Positions 7,340 through 15,399 of a DNA stretch of 64,000 bases are shown in pieces. The position numbers and the translations under genes are program-made. Below the pieces are notes generated by a model, which ran no database searches, was not told where the DNA came from, and was given only the letters and a program-made list of their open reading frames with translations. The stretch comes from Nocardioides furvisabuli (GTDB lineage Bacteria > Actinomycetota > Actinomycetes > Propionibacteriales > Nocardioidaceae): NCBI RefSeq assembly GCF_021083185.1, contig NZ_JAIGQB010000007.1, positions 62,001-126,000 on the forward strand, read 5' to 3'. The number at the start of each line of letters is the position of its first letter. Positions within the stretch are counted from its first letter, which is position 1.

Positions 7340-8641
7340 CTAGGCGCTCCATTCGTTGCGTGCGTCGCCGTCGAGGTCGCCGGGCTCGACGCCGCTGTCC
7401 GCCTCGAGCCCGTGGCGCCAGGTGTTCCAGTGCCAGGAGAGGTAGCGATCGACGGCGCGCACGGCGTACGTGCTGCGGATCGAGTGGTAGACGTCGAAGG
7501 CGTGCTGGGCGCCGGGCAGCTCGGCGTAGACCACCGACGTGCGCGACGTGCGTCGCAGCTCGGCGACGAAGAGCCGCGCCTGGTCGACGGCCACGAGGGA
7601 GTCCAGGTCACCGTGGATGACGAAGAAGTCGGGGGCCTCCGGCGTGATCCGCAGGATCGGGGACGCCGCCTCGTAGACGTCGGGGGAGTCGGTCCAGGTC
7701 GTCTGCATGACGCGCGGACCGAGGAACGCGTCGCGCATCCCGATCGCGTTGGTCAGCCCGGTCGAGCCGGCGAAGTCGTAGACGCCGTAGAAGGGGACCG
7801 CAGCACGGACGCTGGTGTCGGCGTCCTCGAAGCCGGGCTGGAAATCGGGGTCGCCAGGGGTCAGTGCGGCCAGCGCGGCGAGGTGGCCGCCCGCGGACCC
7901 GCCGGTGATGGCGAGGTAGTCGGGGTCGCCGCCGTAGTCGGCGATGTGCTCGCGCACCCACGCGATCGCGCGCTTGACGTCGACGATGTGCGCGGGCCAG
8001 GCGTCGCGCGGGGCGAGGCGGTAGTTGATCGCCACGCAGACCCAGCCGCGGGCGGCCATGTGATTCATCAGCGGACGGGCCTGGTGCTCCTTGGCGCCGA
8101 CGGTCCACGCGCCGCCGTGGACCTGGAGCAGCACCGGGGCGTCCTTGATCGCGTCCTGCCCGGCCGGGAGGTAGATGTCGAGGTGTCCGCGCTTGCCCGC
8201 CTCGGTATAGGGGACGTCGCTGATCACGCGAACGCCCGCGTCGGCGAAGTTGAAGGGCCGCGCGAGCCGTCGCCACGCCGTCGCCAGGTCGGCCGGGTCG
8301 GGCACCGCGTCGAGCTGCTCGACGTAGTCGACACCGAGGCCCTCGACGAGTGCCTCGTCGAAGCGGTCGGCTGACCGGCGGCTCTGGCGTACGACCCTGG
8401 CCAGGCCCAGCGCGCTCGCTCCGGCCAGTGCCAGGCCGGCCTTCGCGGCGATCCCCGAGCGTCGTCCGGTCGTCAGGTGGGTCGCGGCGTCGAGCGCCGT
8501 CACCGCGAGCACCTGCGGTGCGGCTTCGTTGAAGAGGAACCCGGCGAGGAACGAGCCGAAGCCGGCGCGTCGACCGCGGCTGGGACGCAGGGCGTTGGCG
8601 GTCAGGGCGGCGACGACGCCTTGGCGCATCAGAAAGCTCAC
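7340..8641 (-). CDS. HSL-family alpha/beta hydrolase (LipC-like esterase)
   Basis: This 433-residue carboxylesterase has the hormone-sensitive-lipase motif HGGAW (oxyanion hole), nucleophile elbow TGGSAGG (GxSxG), acid HGDLDSLV and base GAQHAFD, in the expected order. The first 130 residues are an extra N-terminal region with two weakly hydrophobic stretches (NEAAPQVLAVTALDAATHL, IAAKAGLALAGASALGLARVV). These could associate with the membrane, as in mycobacterial LipC-type enzymes. The start is GTG at 8641. A CTAC-N6-GTAG inverted repeat lies 10 bases upstream and may control it. The downstream methyltransferase begins directly after the stop. Confidence 0.85.
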   Translation of the reverse strand: MSFLMRQGVVAALTANALRPSRGRRAGFGSFLAGFLFNEAAPQVLAVTALDAATHLTTGRRSGIAAKAGLALAGASALGLARVVRQSRRSADRFDEALVEGLGVDYVEQLDAVPDPADLATAWRRLARPFNFADAGVRVISDVPYTEAGKRGHLDIYLPAGQDAIKDAPVLLQVHGGAWTVGAKEHQARPLMNHMAARGWVCVAINYRLAPRDAWPAHIVDVKRAIAWVREHIADYGGDPDYLAITGGSAGGHLAALAALTPGDPDFQPGFEDADTSVRAAVPFYGVYDFAGSTGLTNAIGMRDAFLGPRVMQTTWTDSPDVYEAASPILRITPEAPDFFVIHGDLDSLVAVDQARLFVAELRRTSRTSVVYAELPGAQHAFDVYHSIRSTYAVRAVDRYLSWHWNTWRHGLEADSGVEPGDLDGDARNEWSA

Positions 8642-8650
8642 CTGCTCAAT

Positions 8651-8664
8651 CTACTGGCCGGTAG
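8651..8664 (-). promoter_or_regulatory. Inverted repeat CTAC-N6-GTAG upstream of esterase
   Basis: CTACTGGCCGGTAG is a 14-base imperfect palindrome (6 of 7 pairs) located 10 bases before the GTG start on the minus strand. Same half-sites and spacing as the element at 3554-3567; a common repressor is inferred. Confidence 0.45.
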
Positions 8665-8834
8665 TTCTGTCCTGTCCGATGACCAGGATGCACGACGACG
8701 ACCTGCTCGTGCGGCTGCCCGGATCCCGGCAGCTGTACGAGATCCTCGTCGCGCCGCCGGGACCAGAGGTCGCGCTGGAGTCCGGGCATACCTGTGCCCC
8801 CGCCAACGCGAGGGTGGCGGGGTGCGGGGCGGGG

Positions 8835-10271
8835 TCATCTTCGGGGCGACGGGATCCGGGGCGGTCCCTGGCCTGGTCCGGGTGGGTCGAGTGCGGTGGT
8901 GCCGTCGCGGTCTCGGCGGTAGCGGTGGCCGTGGGGACTGGTCCACTCGAAGATCCCGGGCGCAGTCATCCGGTAGCGCCAGGGGGTGTGGGTCTTCAGT
9001 CGGTGGTGGAAGCGACACAGGGCTGCGAGGTTGTCGGTGTCGGTCGGGCCGGGCTGTGGTCGGCCTTCCGCGTCAGCGTGATGGTCGTGCTCGGTGACGT
9101 GGTCGACGTCGCACCCCCGGGCTGGGCGGGCGCACCACGGGAACGCGCAGGTGCGGTCGCGGAGAGCCACGAGGTCGCGGATGCGGTCCGGGATCGCGTA
9201 GCCCGGCGTGGCTTTGTCGGTGTTGAGGTCGATGACGGGCTTGACGGTGATCTTGGTGCGGGAGTCTGCGCACCACGACCTGAGCTGGTGGAGCAGGAGG
9301 AGGCGTTGGCCTTCCTCGAGCCGGCCGGTCGGTCCGAAGACCGTGGCGTCGCCAGCGACCGACGCGTCGAAGTGAGCGTGCAGGACCACTTCGCGGGCGG
9401 CGGGGAGGTCTGGTGGTCGACCACCGGCAGATTCACCGACTGCTCGACCATCGGCAGAGGTGTGGAGGTCGAGCGCGGTCTGGGTGCGGGCGAGGTCGCC
9501 GAGGGCCTTAGCGCGGCGTGCGTCGAGCGGCAGCTCGGACCCGAGGGCCTTGAGGGTGGCAGCACGGTGGGCGAGGCCTGGTGGAGGTCGAAGCCGTCGG
9601 CGAGGTCGACCTCCGCCTCGAGCCGCACGGTGCCGGCGAAGTGGACGTCCTGGTCGTGGATGGTCACGTGGCGCGGGTCGACGTGGAGGTAGCCGTCCTC
9701 CGGGTCAGCTGCCGGATCGGTGGTCGCGAGGTCGAATCTCTTGATGGTCTCGGCCACGAGCCGGTCGAGCTGCGCGGGACCGATCTTGCCCGGCGACGGC
9801 GGCGACCTGGCTGTCGACGAACGCGGCCGCCTCACAGGTGAGGACCGGGGACGAGTGGATGGTGACCTCGGCGACCGCCCTCGCACGCCAAGCCGGAACC
9901 CGCCCGGCGTGGACCTGTGCCCAGAGTCGTGGGAGGCGGTGGCGGAGCTCGAGGGCGTGGCCGATGAGCTTCTTCGCCGACACGCTGGTGATGCCCAGGA
10001 CGGTGCCGAGCTCGGCGACGCAGAACTCCGCCACCAGCGGAGTGCCCGGGCCGGCGATGGGCTCCTCGTGCTCACATCCCGCGACGGTGAAGGTCGCGGC
10101 GGAGTGGATCGACTCGGGCGGGTGGAGGTCGGCCCAGCGGGCGGCGAGCTCCAGAACATCTGCCGCGGCCTGGTCCTCGGCGGCCTTGCGGGAGCGGATC
10201 GAGGCGAGCAGGGCTGCGGGGCCGAGGGCGTCTGCCCCGGCCTCTGCTCCCGCTTCCAGCGCCTCGATCAT
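8835..10271 (-). pseudogene. DUF222 / HNH endonuclease-like gene with two frameshifts
   Basis: Three reading-frame segments together make one protein of about 478 codons. Bases 10271 to about 9790 encode the DUF222 start (MIEALEAGAEAGADALGPAA to VDSQVAAVAG). Bases about 9790-9575 continue in another frame (KIGPAQLDRLVAETIKRFD to DGFDLHQ). Bases about 9574-8835 return to the first frame (AHRAATLKALGSELPLD, then VLHAHFDASVAG and the HNH domain CAFPWCARPARGCDVDHVTEHDH, CRFHHRLKTHTPWRY). The first shift looks like one extra G in a GGG run; the second looks like one missing C. They compensate, so both ends share a frame, but the original frame hits a stop at 9705. DUF222-HNH proteins are abundant, often multi-copy genes in actinobacteria and probably mobile. 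Either a decaying copy or two sequencing errors. Confidence 0.8.
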
Positions 10272-10330
10272 GCGTTCGATTGTAGGGGGGTGGTCCGACA
10301 GTCACCTCGAGCTGGCGACGCCCCGGGGAG

Positions 10331-10402
10331 GGTCTCGATACGCCTCGCTCGGCCACTCGACCACCGGTGGAGGAGGTGCCTCGCTCCGGCTACTCGACCC
10401 CC
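10331..10402. repeat. REP-like repeat with two imperfect copies
   Basis: Two imperfect direct copies of GCCTCGCTCGGCCACTCGACC lie at 10342-10362 and 10378-10399 (second copy GCCTCGCTCCGGCTACTCGACC). They are preceded by GGTCTCGATAC. Similar GGTCTCGATACGC...CTCGACC elements are familiar as dispersed intergenic repeats in Nocardioides-like genomes; that comparison is from memory. This region sits between the broken DUF222-HNH gene and the dienelactone hydrolase gene. The 148-base interval holds nothing else that I recognise. Confidence 0.5.
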
Positions 10403-10419
10403 GAGGAAGAAGAGGCTCC

Positions 10420-11214
10420 TCAGCCCGCGCCCAGCTTGTCCCGGAAGAAGCCCAGGACCGCGTCCACCCCGGCCTGCTGCCGATGGATGGTGACGGTCGA
10501 GTGGCCCTTGCCCTCGAACTCCACACGGATGAACGCCTCGCCGAGCTCGGTGGTGAGCGTGTCGAAGCGTTTGCCGACGGCGGGGTCGGAGCGGAAGCGC
10601 AGGCCGAGGACCTGCTGGCCGGCGGCGCAGCGGCCCTTGACGATGTCGAGGTCCCCGGGCGACAGGTTGAGGTCGCGCGACCGGCCGGGCGTCACCGCGA
10701 AGGGCGTGCTCGGCTGGCAGAGCACGGGAGCCGTCACCGACGGGTCGACCATCATGGCGAGGGCGAAGCCGCCGGTGAAGCACATCCCGAGCGCTCCCAC
10801 GCCCGGGCCGCCCACCTCGGCGTGCAGCTCCCGCGCCAGCGAGCGCAGCCAGCCGGCGACCGGGGTCGTCTCGCCGGTGCGCAGCGTGGTGAACTCCCGG
10901 CTCACGCACACCCGACCGAGTGCCTTCGCGGTGGTGGCCGCCGTCATCGGCGCGCCGTCGGCGCCGAAGAGGCTGGGCATCAGCACGGTGTGGCCTGCCG
11001 CCACGACCTCCTGGGCGAACGCCACCACCTCGGGGGTGATGCCGGGGATCTCGTGCACCACGATGACGCCCGGCCCGGCGCCCTTGCGCCAGACCGGGTG
11101 GGTGGTGGGGCGGCCTGCCACGTCGGCGGTGTGCTCGGTCCTGGTCCAGCTCGCGAGTGCGTCCACGACCAGGAATCTGCCAGCGTCGGCGCCGTGGCGG
11201 AAGGGGAGGTCCAC
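10420..11214 (-). CDS. Dienelactone hydrolase family protein
   Basis: This 264-residue alpha/beta hydrolase uses a Cys-His-Asp triad, as in dienelactone hydrolase. Visible elements are VHEIPG with Glu55 (which positions the Cys), nucleophile elbow GMCFTGG with Cys145, the acid in RFRSDPAV, and the base in GKGHSTVT. Family members hydrolyse lactones or esters; the substrate is unknown. The GTG at 11214 gives about 25 extra residues before the conserved TRTEHTADV start, so the in-frame GTG at 11166 is a credible alternative. No operon partner is evident. Confidence 0.82.
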   Translation of the reverse strand: MDLPFRHGADAGRFLVVDALASWTRTEHTADVAGRPTTHPVWRKGAGPGVIVVHEIPGITPEVVAFAQEVVAAGHTVLMPSLFGADGAPMTAATTAKALGRVCVSREFTTLRTGETTPVAGWLRSLARELHAEVGGPGVGALGMCFTGGFALAMMVDPSVTAPVLCQPSTPFAVTPGRSRDLNLSPGDLDIVKGRCAAGQQVLGLRFRSDPAVGKRFDTLTTELGEAFIRVEFEGKGHSTVTIHRQQAGVDAVLGFFRDKLGAG

Positions 11215-11259
11215 CTCGATGGCTCCGGTGTCCCGTGGTCGGTCGATGGCCAGGGGCCG

Positions 11260-11904
11260 TCAGAACGTGTAGCCGAAGGCGTCGAGGTCTGCCGCGTAGA
11301 CCTCGGCGACCTTCGCTCGCGTGGCGTCGGAGTAGTAGTCGCGGTAGCTGCCGTGCGGCGACTTGTTGCGGTGCGGGATCCGGGTCGGCTCGACGCCGAG
11401 GCGACGCTCGACCTCCTGGAGGTCCTCGGCGAACGACTCGGTCCGCCCGACGAAGTCGACCTCGCGGTCGGGCGCGCGCAGGTAGTCGACCTGCGGACGA
11501 CCCACACGGGGCAGCTCGGTCGTCCCGCGCAGCACGAACTCCTCGAAGCCGGAGTACGCCGCCGCGGCGCGCCACATGTCGTTGCCGCGCATCTTCTCCG
11601 CGTCGGCCCCCTGCGGCCGTCCGCTCGACGGGCCCCACTCGCGGTCCCAGTCCTGGATCATCGACCACCACGAGACCATCCGTGCCCACGGGTTGCGCAC
11701 GAACGCGAACGACCAGTAGTCGACCGTCTGCGGCTCCGCGCGCAGGATCCGCTCGTACGGTGCGTGCCGTCCCAGCGGCGGTCGGACGCCGGGCGCCTTG
11801 CTGCGCGCGTCGGGACAGGCGCGCTCGAAGGCGACGCCCACCGACACCCCGCCGGTCTTCGGCACGTGCACGAAGAGCGCACGTTTCGCGTCGGAGATCA
11901 GCAC
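11260..11904 (-). CDS. Sulfotransferase-family protein A
   Basis: This 214-residue protein belongs to the Golgi-type (sulfotransfer_2-like) carbohydrate sulfotransferase fold. The PAPS 5'-phosphosulfate loop is FVHVPKTGGVSV, right after the start. The 3'-phosphate site is FVRNPWARMVSWWSM. The end NKSPHGSYRDYYSD...YAADLDAFGYTF is also typical. The start is taken as GTG at 11904, because the homologue at 12616-13257 begins with the same LISD residues. It would transfer sulfate from PAPS to a glycan or glycolipid; the acceptor is unknown. The two homologues are over half identical by eye and flank a third sulfotransferase-like gene, which suggests local duplication. Confidence 0.8.
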   Translation of the reverse strand: MLISDAKRALFVHVPKTGGVSVGVAFERACPDARSKAPGVRPPLGRHAPYERILRAEPQTVDYWSFAFVRNPWARMVSWWSMIQDWDREWGPSSGRPQGADAEKMRGNDMWRAAAAYSGFEEFVLRGTTELPRVGRPQVDYLRAPDREVDFVGRTESFAEDLQEVERRLGVEPTRIPHRNKSPHGSYRDYYSDATRAKVAEVYAADLDAFGYTF

Positions 11905-11971
11905 GGGCGCGAGGCTAGCCCACGCACCCGCGGCGGGCGCAGCCGTGCGCGCGCGAGATGATCGTCGGGTG

Positions 11972-12622
11972 ATGACGTTCCTGGAGCTCGGGCCCGGCCG
12001 GGACTTCGTGCTGCTCGCGCTGCCGAAGACCGCGAGCACGACGCTGGAGCGCACGCTCGCGCCGTACGCCACCGAGGTCGTCAGCGCCCCGCCGGCGCGC
12101 AAGCACCTCCCGGCCCGGGGTTTCGTGCACACGCGGGCGGCCGCGCTCGCCGAGCAGGGGCATCCGCGGGAGTCGTACGAGCTGGTGACGATGTTCCGTG
12201 AGCCGATCGCGTGGCTGGAGTCGTGGTGGCGCTACCGCGCCCGCGACGACAGCCGGCAGTCGACGGCCGACATGCCCTTCGAGCAGTTCGCCCTCCACTA
12301 CCTCGCCGGCGACGGCGACGCACCGATCCCCAGGGGACGCCCGGCGAAGTTCCTCCACGCGCAGGGCGCCGTCGCGGTCGACCGGGTCTTCAGCGTCGAG
12401 CGCCCCGATGTGTGGTCGGCGTGGTTCAGCGAGCGGATCGGCGCTCCGCTGGAGTTCGAGCGCCGCAACGCGTCGGGCGCGGTGAGGGGTGAGCTGTCCT
12501 TCGCCACTCGCGAGGCGCTCGCCGCGCACTTCGCCCCCGAGTACGACGTGTGGCGCCGCCTCGAGCCGACGGGGGAGTGGGCTGACGCGCGGGGGACCCG
12601 GCTGGAGAGCCCGGTTCAGTAG
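11972..12622 (+). CDS. Sulfotransferase-like protein B
   Basis: This 216-residue protein is divergent from gene A. The start is ATG at 11972; GTG at 11969 is an alternative. LPKTASTTLERTLA near residues 17-30 resembles the PAPS 5'-phosphosulfate loop. FREPIAWLESWWRYRARDD in the middle resembles the 3'-phosphate site plus the following helix. The two motifs are correctly ordered for a sulfotransferase, but the rest does not resemble the flanking pair A and C closely. It overlaps gene C by 7 bases in convergent orientation. Function as a sulfotransferase is probable rather than certain. Confidence 0.65.
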   Translation: MTFLELGPGRDFVLLALPKTASTTLERTLAPYATEVVSAPPARKHLPARGFVHTRAAALAEQGHPRESYELVTMFREPIAWLESWWRYRARDDSRQSTADMPFEQFALHYLAGDGDAPIPRGRPAKFLHAQGAVAVDRVFSVERPDVWSAWFSERIGAPLEFERRNASGAVRGELSFATREALAAHFAPEYDVWRRLEPTGEWADARGTRLESPVQ

Positions 12623-13257
12623 GTGTAGCCGAAGAGCTCGATGTCCTCGGCGTAGACCTCGGCGATCCGCTGACGGGTCTCGTCGGTGTAGTAGTCGTGG
12701 TAGGTCCCGTGCTTGGACTTGTTCTTGTGCACCGGCGTCGACGGCTCGAGCCCCAGATGCACCTGGACGCGCTGGAGGTCCTCGACGAAGTTCTCGGTGC
12801 GGCCGATGAAGTCGACCTCACGGTGGTGCTTGGGCGCACGGAGGTACGTGATCTGCGGCGTGCCGACCCGGGGCAGCTCCTCGGTGCCGCGCATCACGAA
12901 CTCGTCGAAGCCGGAGTAGGCCGCGGCCGCGCGCCACATGTCGTTGCCGTCGCGCATCGAGCCGTGCCTGACGTCCTGCGGCTTGCCGCTGGCGGGGCCG
13001 TGGCGCCGGTCCCACGCCGAGATCATCGAGTACCACGACACCATCCGGGCCCACGGGTTCCGCACGAAGCCGAAGGTCCAGTAGTCCACGACCTGCGGCT
13101 CGTGCTTGATGATCTTGCCGAGCGTGGCGTGCCGGCCGATCGGCGTACGCGCCTTGCGGGCGTCCGGACAGGCTTCCTTCACCGTCTCCTCGACCGAGAC
13201 GCCGCCGGTCTTGGGGACGTGGACGAAGAGCACCTGCCGGGAGTCGCTGATGAGCAC
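12616..13257 (-). CDS. Sulfotransferase-family protein C
   Basis: This 213-residue protein is a close paralogue of gene A: FVHVPKTGGVSVEE, FVRNPWARMVSWYSM, GNDMWRAAAAYSGFDEFV, TYLRAPKHHREVDFIGRTE, and the end NKSKHGTYHDYYTDE...LFGYTY. It starts at GTG 13257. Conserved PAPS-binding motifs are intact in both, so they are not obviously decaying. Together with gene B this makes three sulfotransferase-type genes in 2 kb. A cell-surface glycan or lipid acceptor is a reasonable guess, but nothing here identifies it. Confidence 0.8.
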   Translation of the reverse strand: MLISDSRQVLFVHVPKTGGVSVEETVKEACPDARKARTPIGRHATLGKIIKHEPQVVDYWTFGFVRNPWARMVSWYSMISAWDRRHGPASGKPQDVRHGSMRDGNDMWRAAAAYSGFDEFVMRGTEELPRVGTPQITYLRAPKHHREVDFIGRTENFVEDLQRVQVHLGLEPSTPVHKNKSKHGTYHDYYTDETRQRIAEVYAEDIELFGYTY

Positions 13258-13496
13258 GCGCCGAGGCTATCCCACCTGTGAGCCACGCCCGGAGGACGGT
13301 TCGACGCGAGGAGTTGGACCGTCGTCCGCCGCTGGACATGCCGACTGGTCCAGTCCAGGGACGTATCAATCCGGGGAACAATCGAAGGAATCGTCAAGAA
13401 GCCGCGTTCAATCCAAGGTTCATCGGACTAACCTCGTAGTGTCAACATAGTCATCGTGGGGATGACGTCACACTCACCGAACCCTGGGGGTTCAGC

Positions 13497-13949
13497 ATGC
13501 CGCAGTACAACCGGCGCACCGTCGTTCGTGGGGCAGCCTGGAGCCTGCCGGTCGTGGCGGTCGCGTCCAACGCGCCGGCCTTCGCCGCATCCACCGATGC
13601 ACCGTCCATCCCTGGGTCGTCGGCCTTCGTGGTCTGCAAGCTCCCGGGTGCCGGCCAGAATTGCCAGAGCTACCGCGCGACCCTGAACCTCACCGTCCAG
13701 CCCAGCGACACGTGGACCATCGACTTCACGACACTGCTCGTGGACAACGTGAACTTCCTGGCGAGCGTCGTGCCCCAGTCGTTCACCGTCAGTGCGACCT
13801 CCACGCAGATCGTCTTCACGTTCTGCACGGCCTCGAGCCCGAGCCAGTTCGACCTGACGCTGCGCTACCGGGCGACCAACAACCGCACCGGTGCCGTCAC
13901 GTCGAATCTCGGCGGGACCTACGCCCTCTCCGGCGTCCGCAACTGCTGA
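13497..13949 (+). CDS. Small secreted protein with Tat-like signal
   Basis: This 150-residue protein starts at ATG with CTGGGGG as a likely ribosome-binding site. The N-terminus NRRTVVRGAAWSLPVVAVAS followed by NAPAFAAS looks like a twin-arginine signal with an AFA cleavage site near residue 30. The mature part is about 120 residues, beta-rich, Ser/Thr-rich, with four Cys (VCKL, QNCQS, FTFCT, terminal RNC) that could form two disulfides. I do not recognise a family. The 239 bases upstream are less GC-rich than the surroundings and include TAACCT at 13429-13434, a possible -10. Confidence 0.6.
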   Translation: MPQYNRRTVVRGAAWSLPVVAVASNAPAFAASTDAPSIPGSSAFVVCKLPGAGQNCQSYRATLNLTVQPSDTWTIDFTTLLVDNVNFLASVVPQSFTVSATSTQIVFTFCTASSPSQFDLTLRYRATNNRTGAVTSNLGGTYALSGVRNC

Positions 13950-13968
13950 GGCGCCAGCCTGATCCGGC

Positions 13969-14649
13969 TCAGGCCTCGAGCGGCCAGCCGCGCTGCGCCC
14001 AGCCACCGGTGCCACCGGCGACGTTGAAGGCGGGTACGCCCTGGGCCCGCAGGTGGTCGACCACCTGACGACTGCGGCCACCGGACTGGCAGATGACGAA
14101 CACGGGCTGGTCCTGCGGCAGCTCCGCGACCCTGGTCGGCACGTCGTTCATCGGGATGTGCACCGCCCCGGGGACGCGCCCGCCGGCCACCTCGTCGGCC
14201 TCGCGCACGTCCACGACGTACGCCCCCTGGCTGTGCGCGGCGGCGAACTCGTCGAGGCCGATCTCGTCCTGGGGGCCGTTGGCGGCGGCCTCCTGCGCGG
14301 CCTGCACCTCCTGGCGTACGGCCTCCATGTCGAGCTCGCGGGCCTGCTCGATCACACCGGCGAGCGCCTGCGGCGGCAGCGCGCCGGCCTGGTTGAAGAG
14401 GAGGACGCCGTCGCGGAAGAGCATCAGGGTCGGGATGGAGGTGATCGCCGCCATCTGGGCCAGCTGCTGCTCGGCCTCGGTGTCGACCTTGCCGAAGACG
14501 ATGTCGGGGTTGTCCTCGGACGCCTTCTCATAGACCGGGGCGAACTGCCGGCACGGTCCGCACCAGGCAGCCCAGAAGTCGACGAGGACGATGCCCTCGC
14601 CGCTCACGGTCTGCTCGAAGTCGGCCAGGGTCAGCTCACGGGTGCTCAT
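13969..14649 (-). CDS. Thioredoxin-rhodanese fusion protein
   Basis: This 226-residue cytoplasmic protein has two domains. Residues 1-110 are a thioredoxin fold with the redox motif WCGPC at 29-33 and the cis-Pro loop SIPTLMLF. Residues about 130-226 are a rhodanese domain with catalytic Cys187 in CQSGGRS and the closing GGTGGWAQRGWPLE. Thioredoxin reduces disulfides; rhodanese moves sulfane sulfur. The fusion suggests release or reduction of persulfide, or transfer of sulfur from the rhodanese Cys; that coupling is inference. It stands alone, with the MBL-fold hydrolase 60 bases upstream on the same strand. Confidence 0.88.
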   Translation of the reverse strand: MSTRELTLADFEQTVSGEGIVLVDFWAAWCGPCRQFAPVYEKASEDNPDIVFGKVDTEAEQQLAQMAAITSIPTLMLFRDGVLLFNQAGALPPQALAGVIEQARELDMEAVRQEVQAAQEAAANGPQDEIGLDEFAAAHSQGAYVVDVREADEVAGGRVPGAVHIPMNDVPTRVAELPQDQPVFVICQSGGRSRQVVDHLRAQGVPAFNVAGGTGGWAQRGWPLEA

Positions 14650-14709
14650 GCCTCCAGCCTGCCACGCAAAGGCCGGGGACTCACGTCGCCGGCGCGGGGG
14701 TGGCAGGGG

Positions 14710-15399
14710 TCACCAGCCGCGGGCGCGCCACTCGGCCACCGACCCGCGCTCGGCGCCGAGCGTCGAGTCGTTGCCGTGGCCGGGGTAGAACCACGTGGCG
14801 TCGGGCAGTCGACCGAAGACCTTCTCCTCGAGGTCGTCCATCAACGACGTGAAGTCCTCGGGGCTGGTCGTCCGGCCGGGACCGCCCGGGAAGAGCGAGT
14901 CGCCGGTGAACAGATGCGGGTGCGCCGACACCGCCTCGTCGTCGAGGAGCAGCGCGATCGAGCCCGGTGTGTGCCCCGCGAGCGGGATCACGTGGAGGTC
15001 GCACGTGCCGACGGCGACCTTGTCACCGGCGCCGACACGTCGCTCCACGTCCACGCCCGTCTGCTCCTCGATCGCGTCCGCATCGGGCGTGCCGGCGACG
15101 ACCGTGGCGCCCGGGTGGGCCGCCTTCACCGCGGCCAGTGCGCGGTGGTGGTCCCAGTGCTGGTGCGTGGTGACGATGGAGGTGAGCGGGCCCTCGCCGA
15201 TCAGCTCGAGCAGCCGCTCCGGCTCTGCCGCTGCGTCGACGAGCACCCGCTCGCCGGTCTCGCGGCAGTGCAGGAGGTAGCAGTTGTTGGACATGTCGGG
15301 GTCGACCGCGACCTTGGTGACGGTCAGGCATCCGGCGCGGCGCACGTCGGGTGCGCCGCCGGGGGAGACCTCGCCCGTGTAGTCGTCCGTGCTCACCAT
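14710..15399 (-). CDS. MBL-fold metallohydrolase (glyoxalase II-like)
   Basis: This 229-residue metallo-beta-lactamase-fold hydrolase has the metal motif THQHWDHH, then LAGHTPGSIAL, FTGDSLFPGGPGRT and the C-terminal YPGHGNDS. These bind two metal ions. The pattern fits glyoxalase II or persulfide dioxygenase-like thioester hydrolases. Its start overlaps the end of the mycothiol-dependent isomerase gene. ATG at 15399 is used, but GTG at 15396 would give the canonical GTGA overlap. Coupling to a mycothiol enzyme suggests the substrate could be a mycothiol thioester; this is inferred from position only. Confidence 0.82.
   Translation of the reverse strand: MVSTDDYTGEVSPGGAPDVRRAGCLTVTKVAVDPDMSNNCYLLHCRETGERVLVDAAAEPERLLELIGEGPLTSIVTTHQHWDHHRALAAVKAAHPGATVVAGTPDADAIEEQTGVDVERRVGAGDKVAVGTCDLHVIPLAGHTPGSIALLLDDEAVSAHPHLFTGDSLFPGGPGRTTSPEDFTSLMDDLEEKVFGRLPDATWFYPGHGNDSTLGAERGSVAEWRARGW

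Noticed and set aside
8835..10271. Programmed frameshifting in the DUF222-HNH gene
   Set aside because: No slippery heptamer or downstream structure is evident, and two opposite shifts would be needed; mutation or sequencing error is simpler.
13332..13353. CTGGAC/GTCCAG stem-loop upstream of the secreted protein as a terminator
   Set aside because: Six-base stem, no T-run, and it lies between divergent genes where no terminator is expected.
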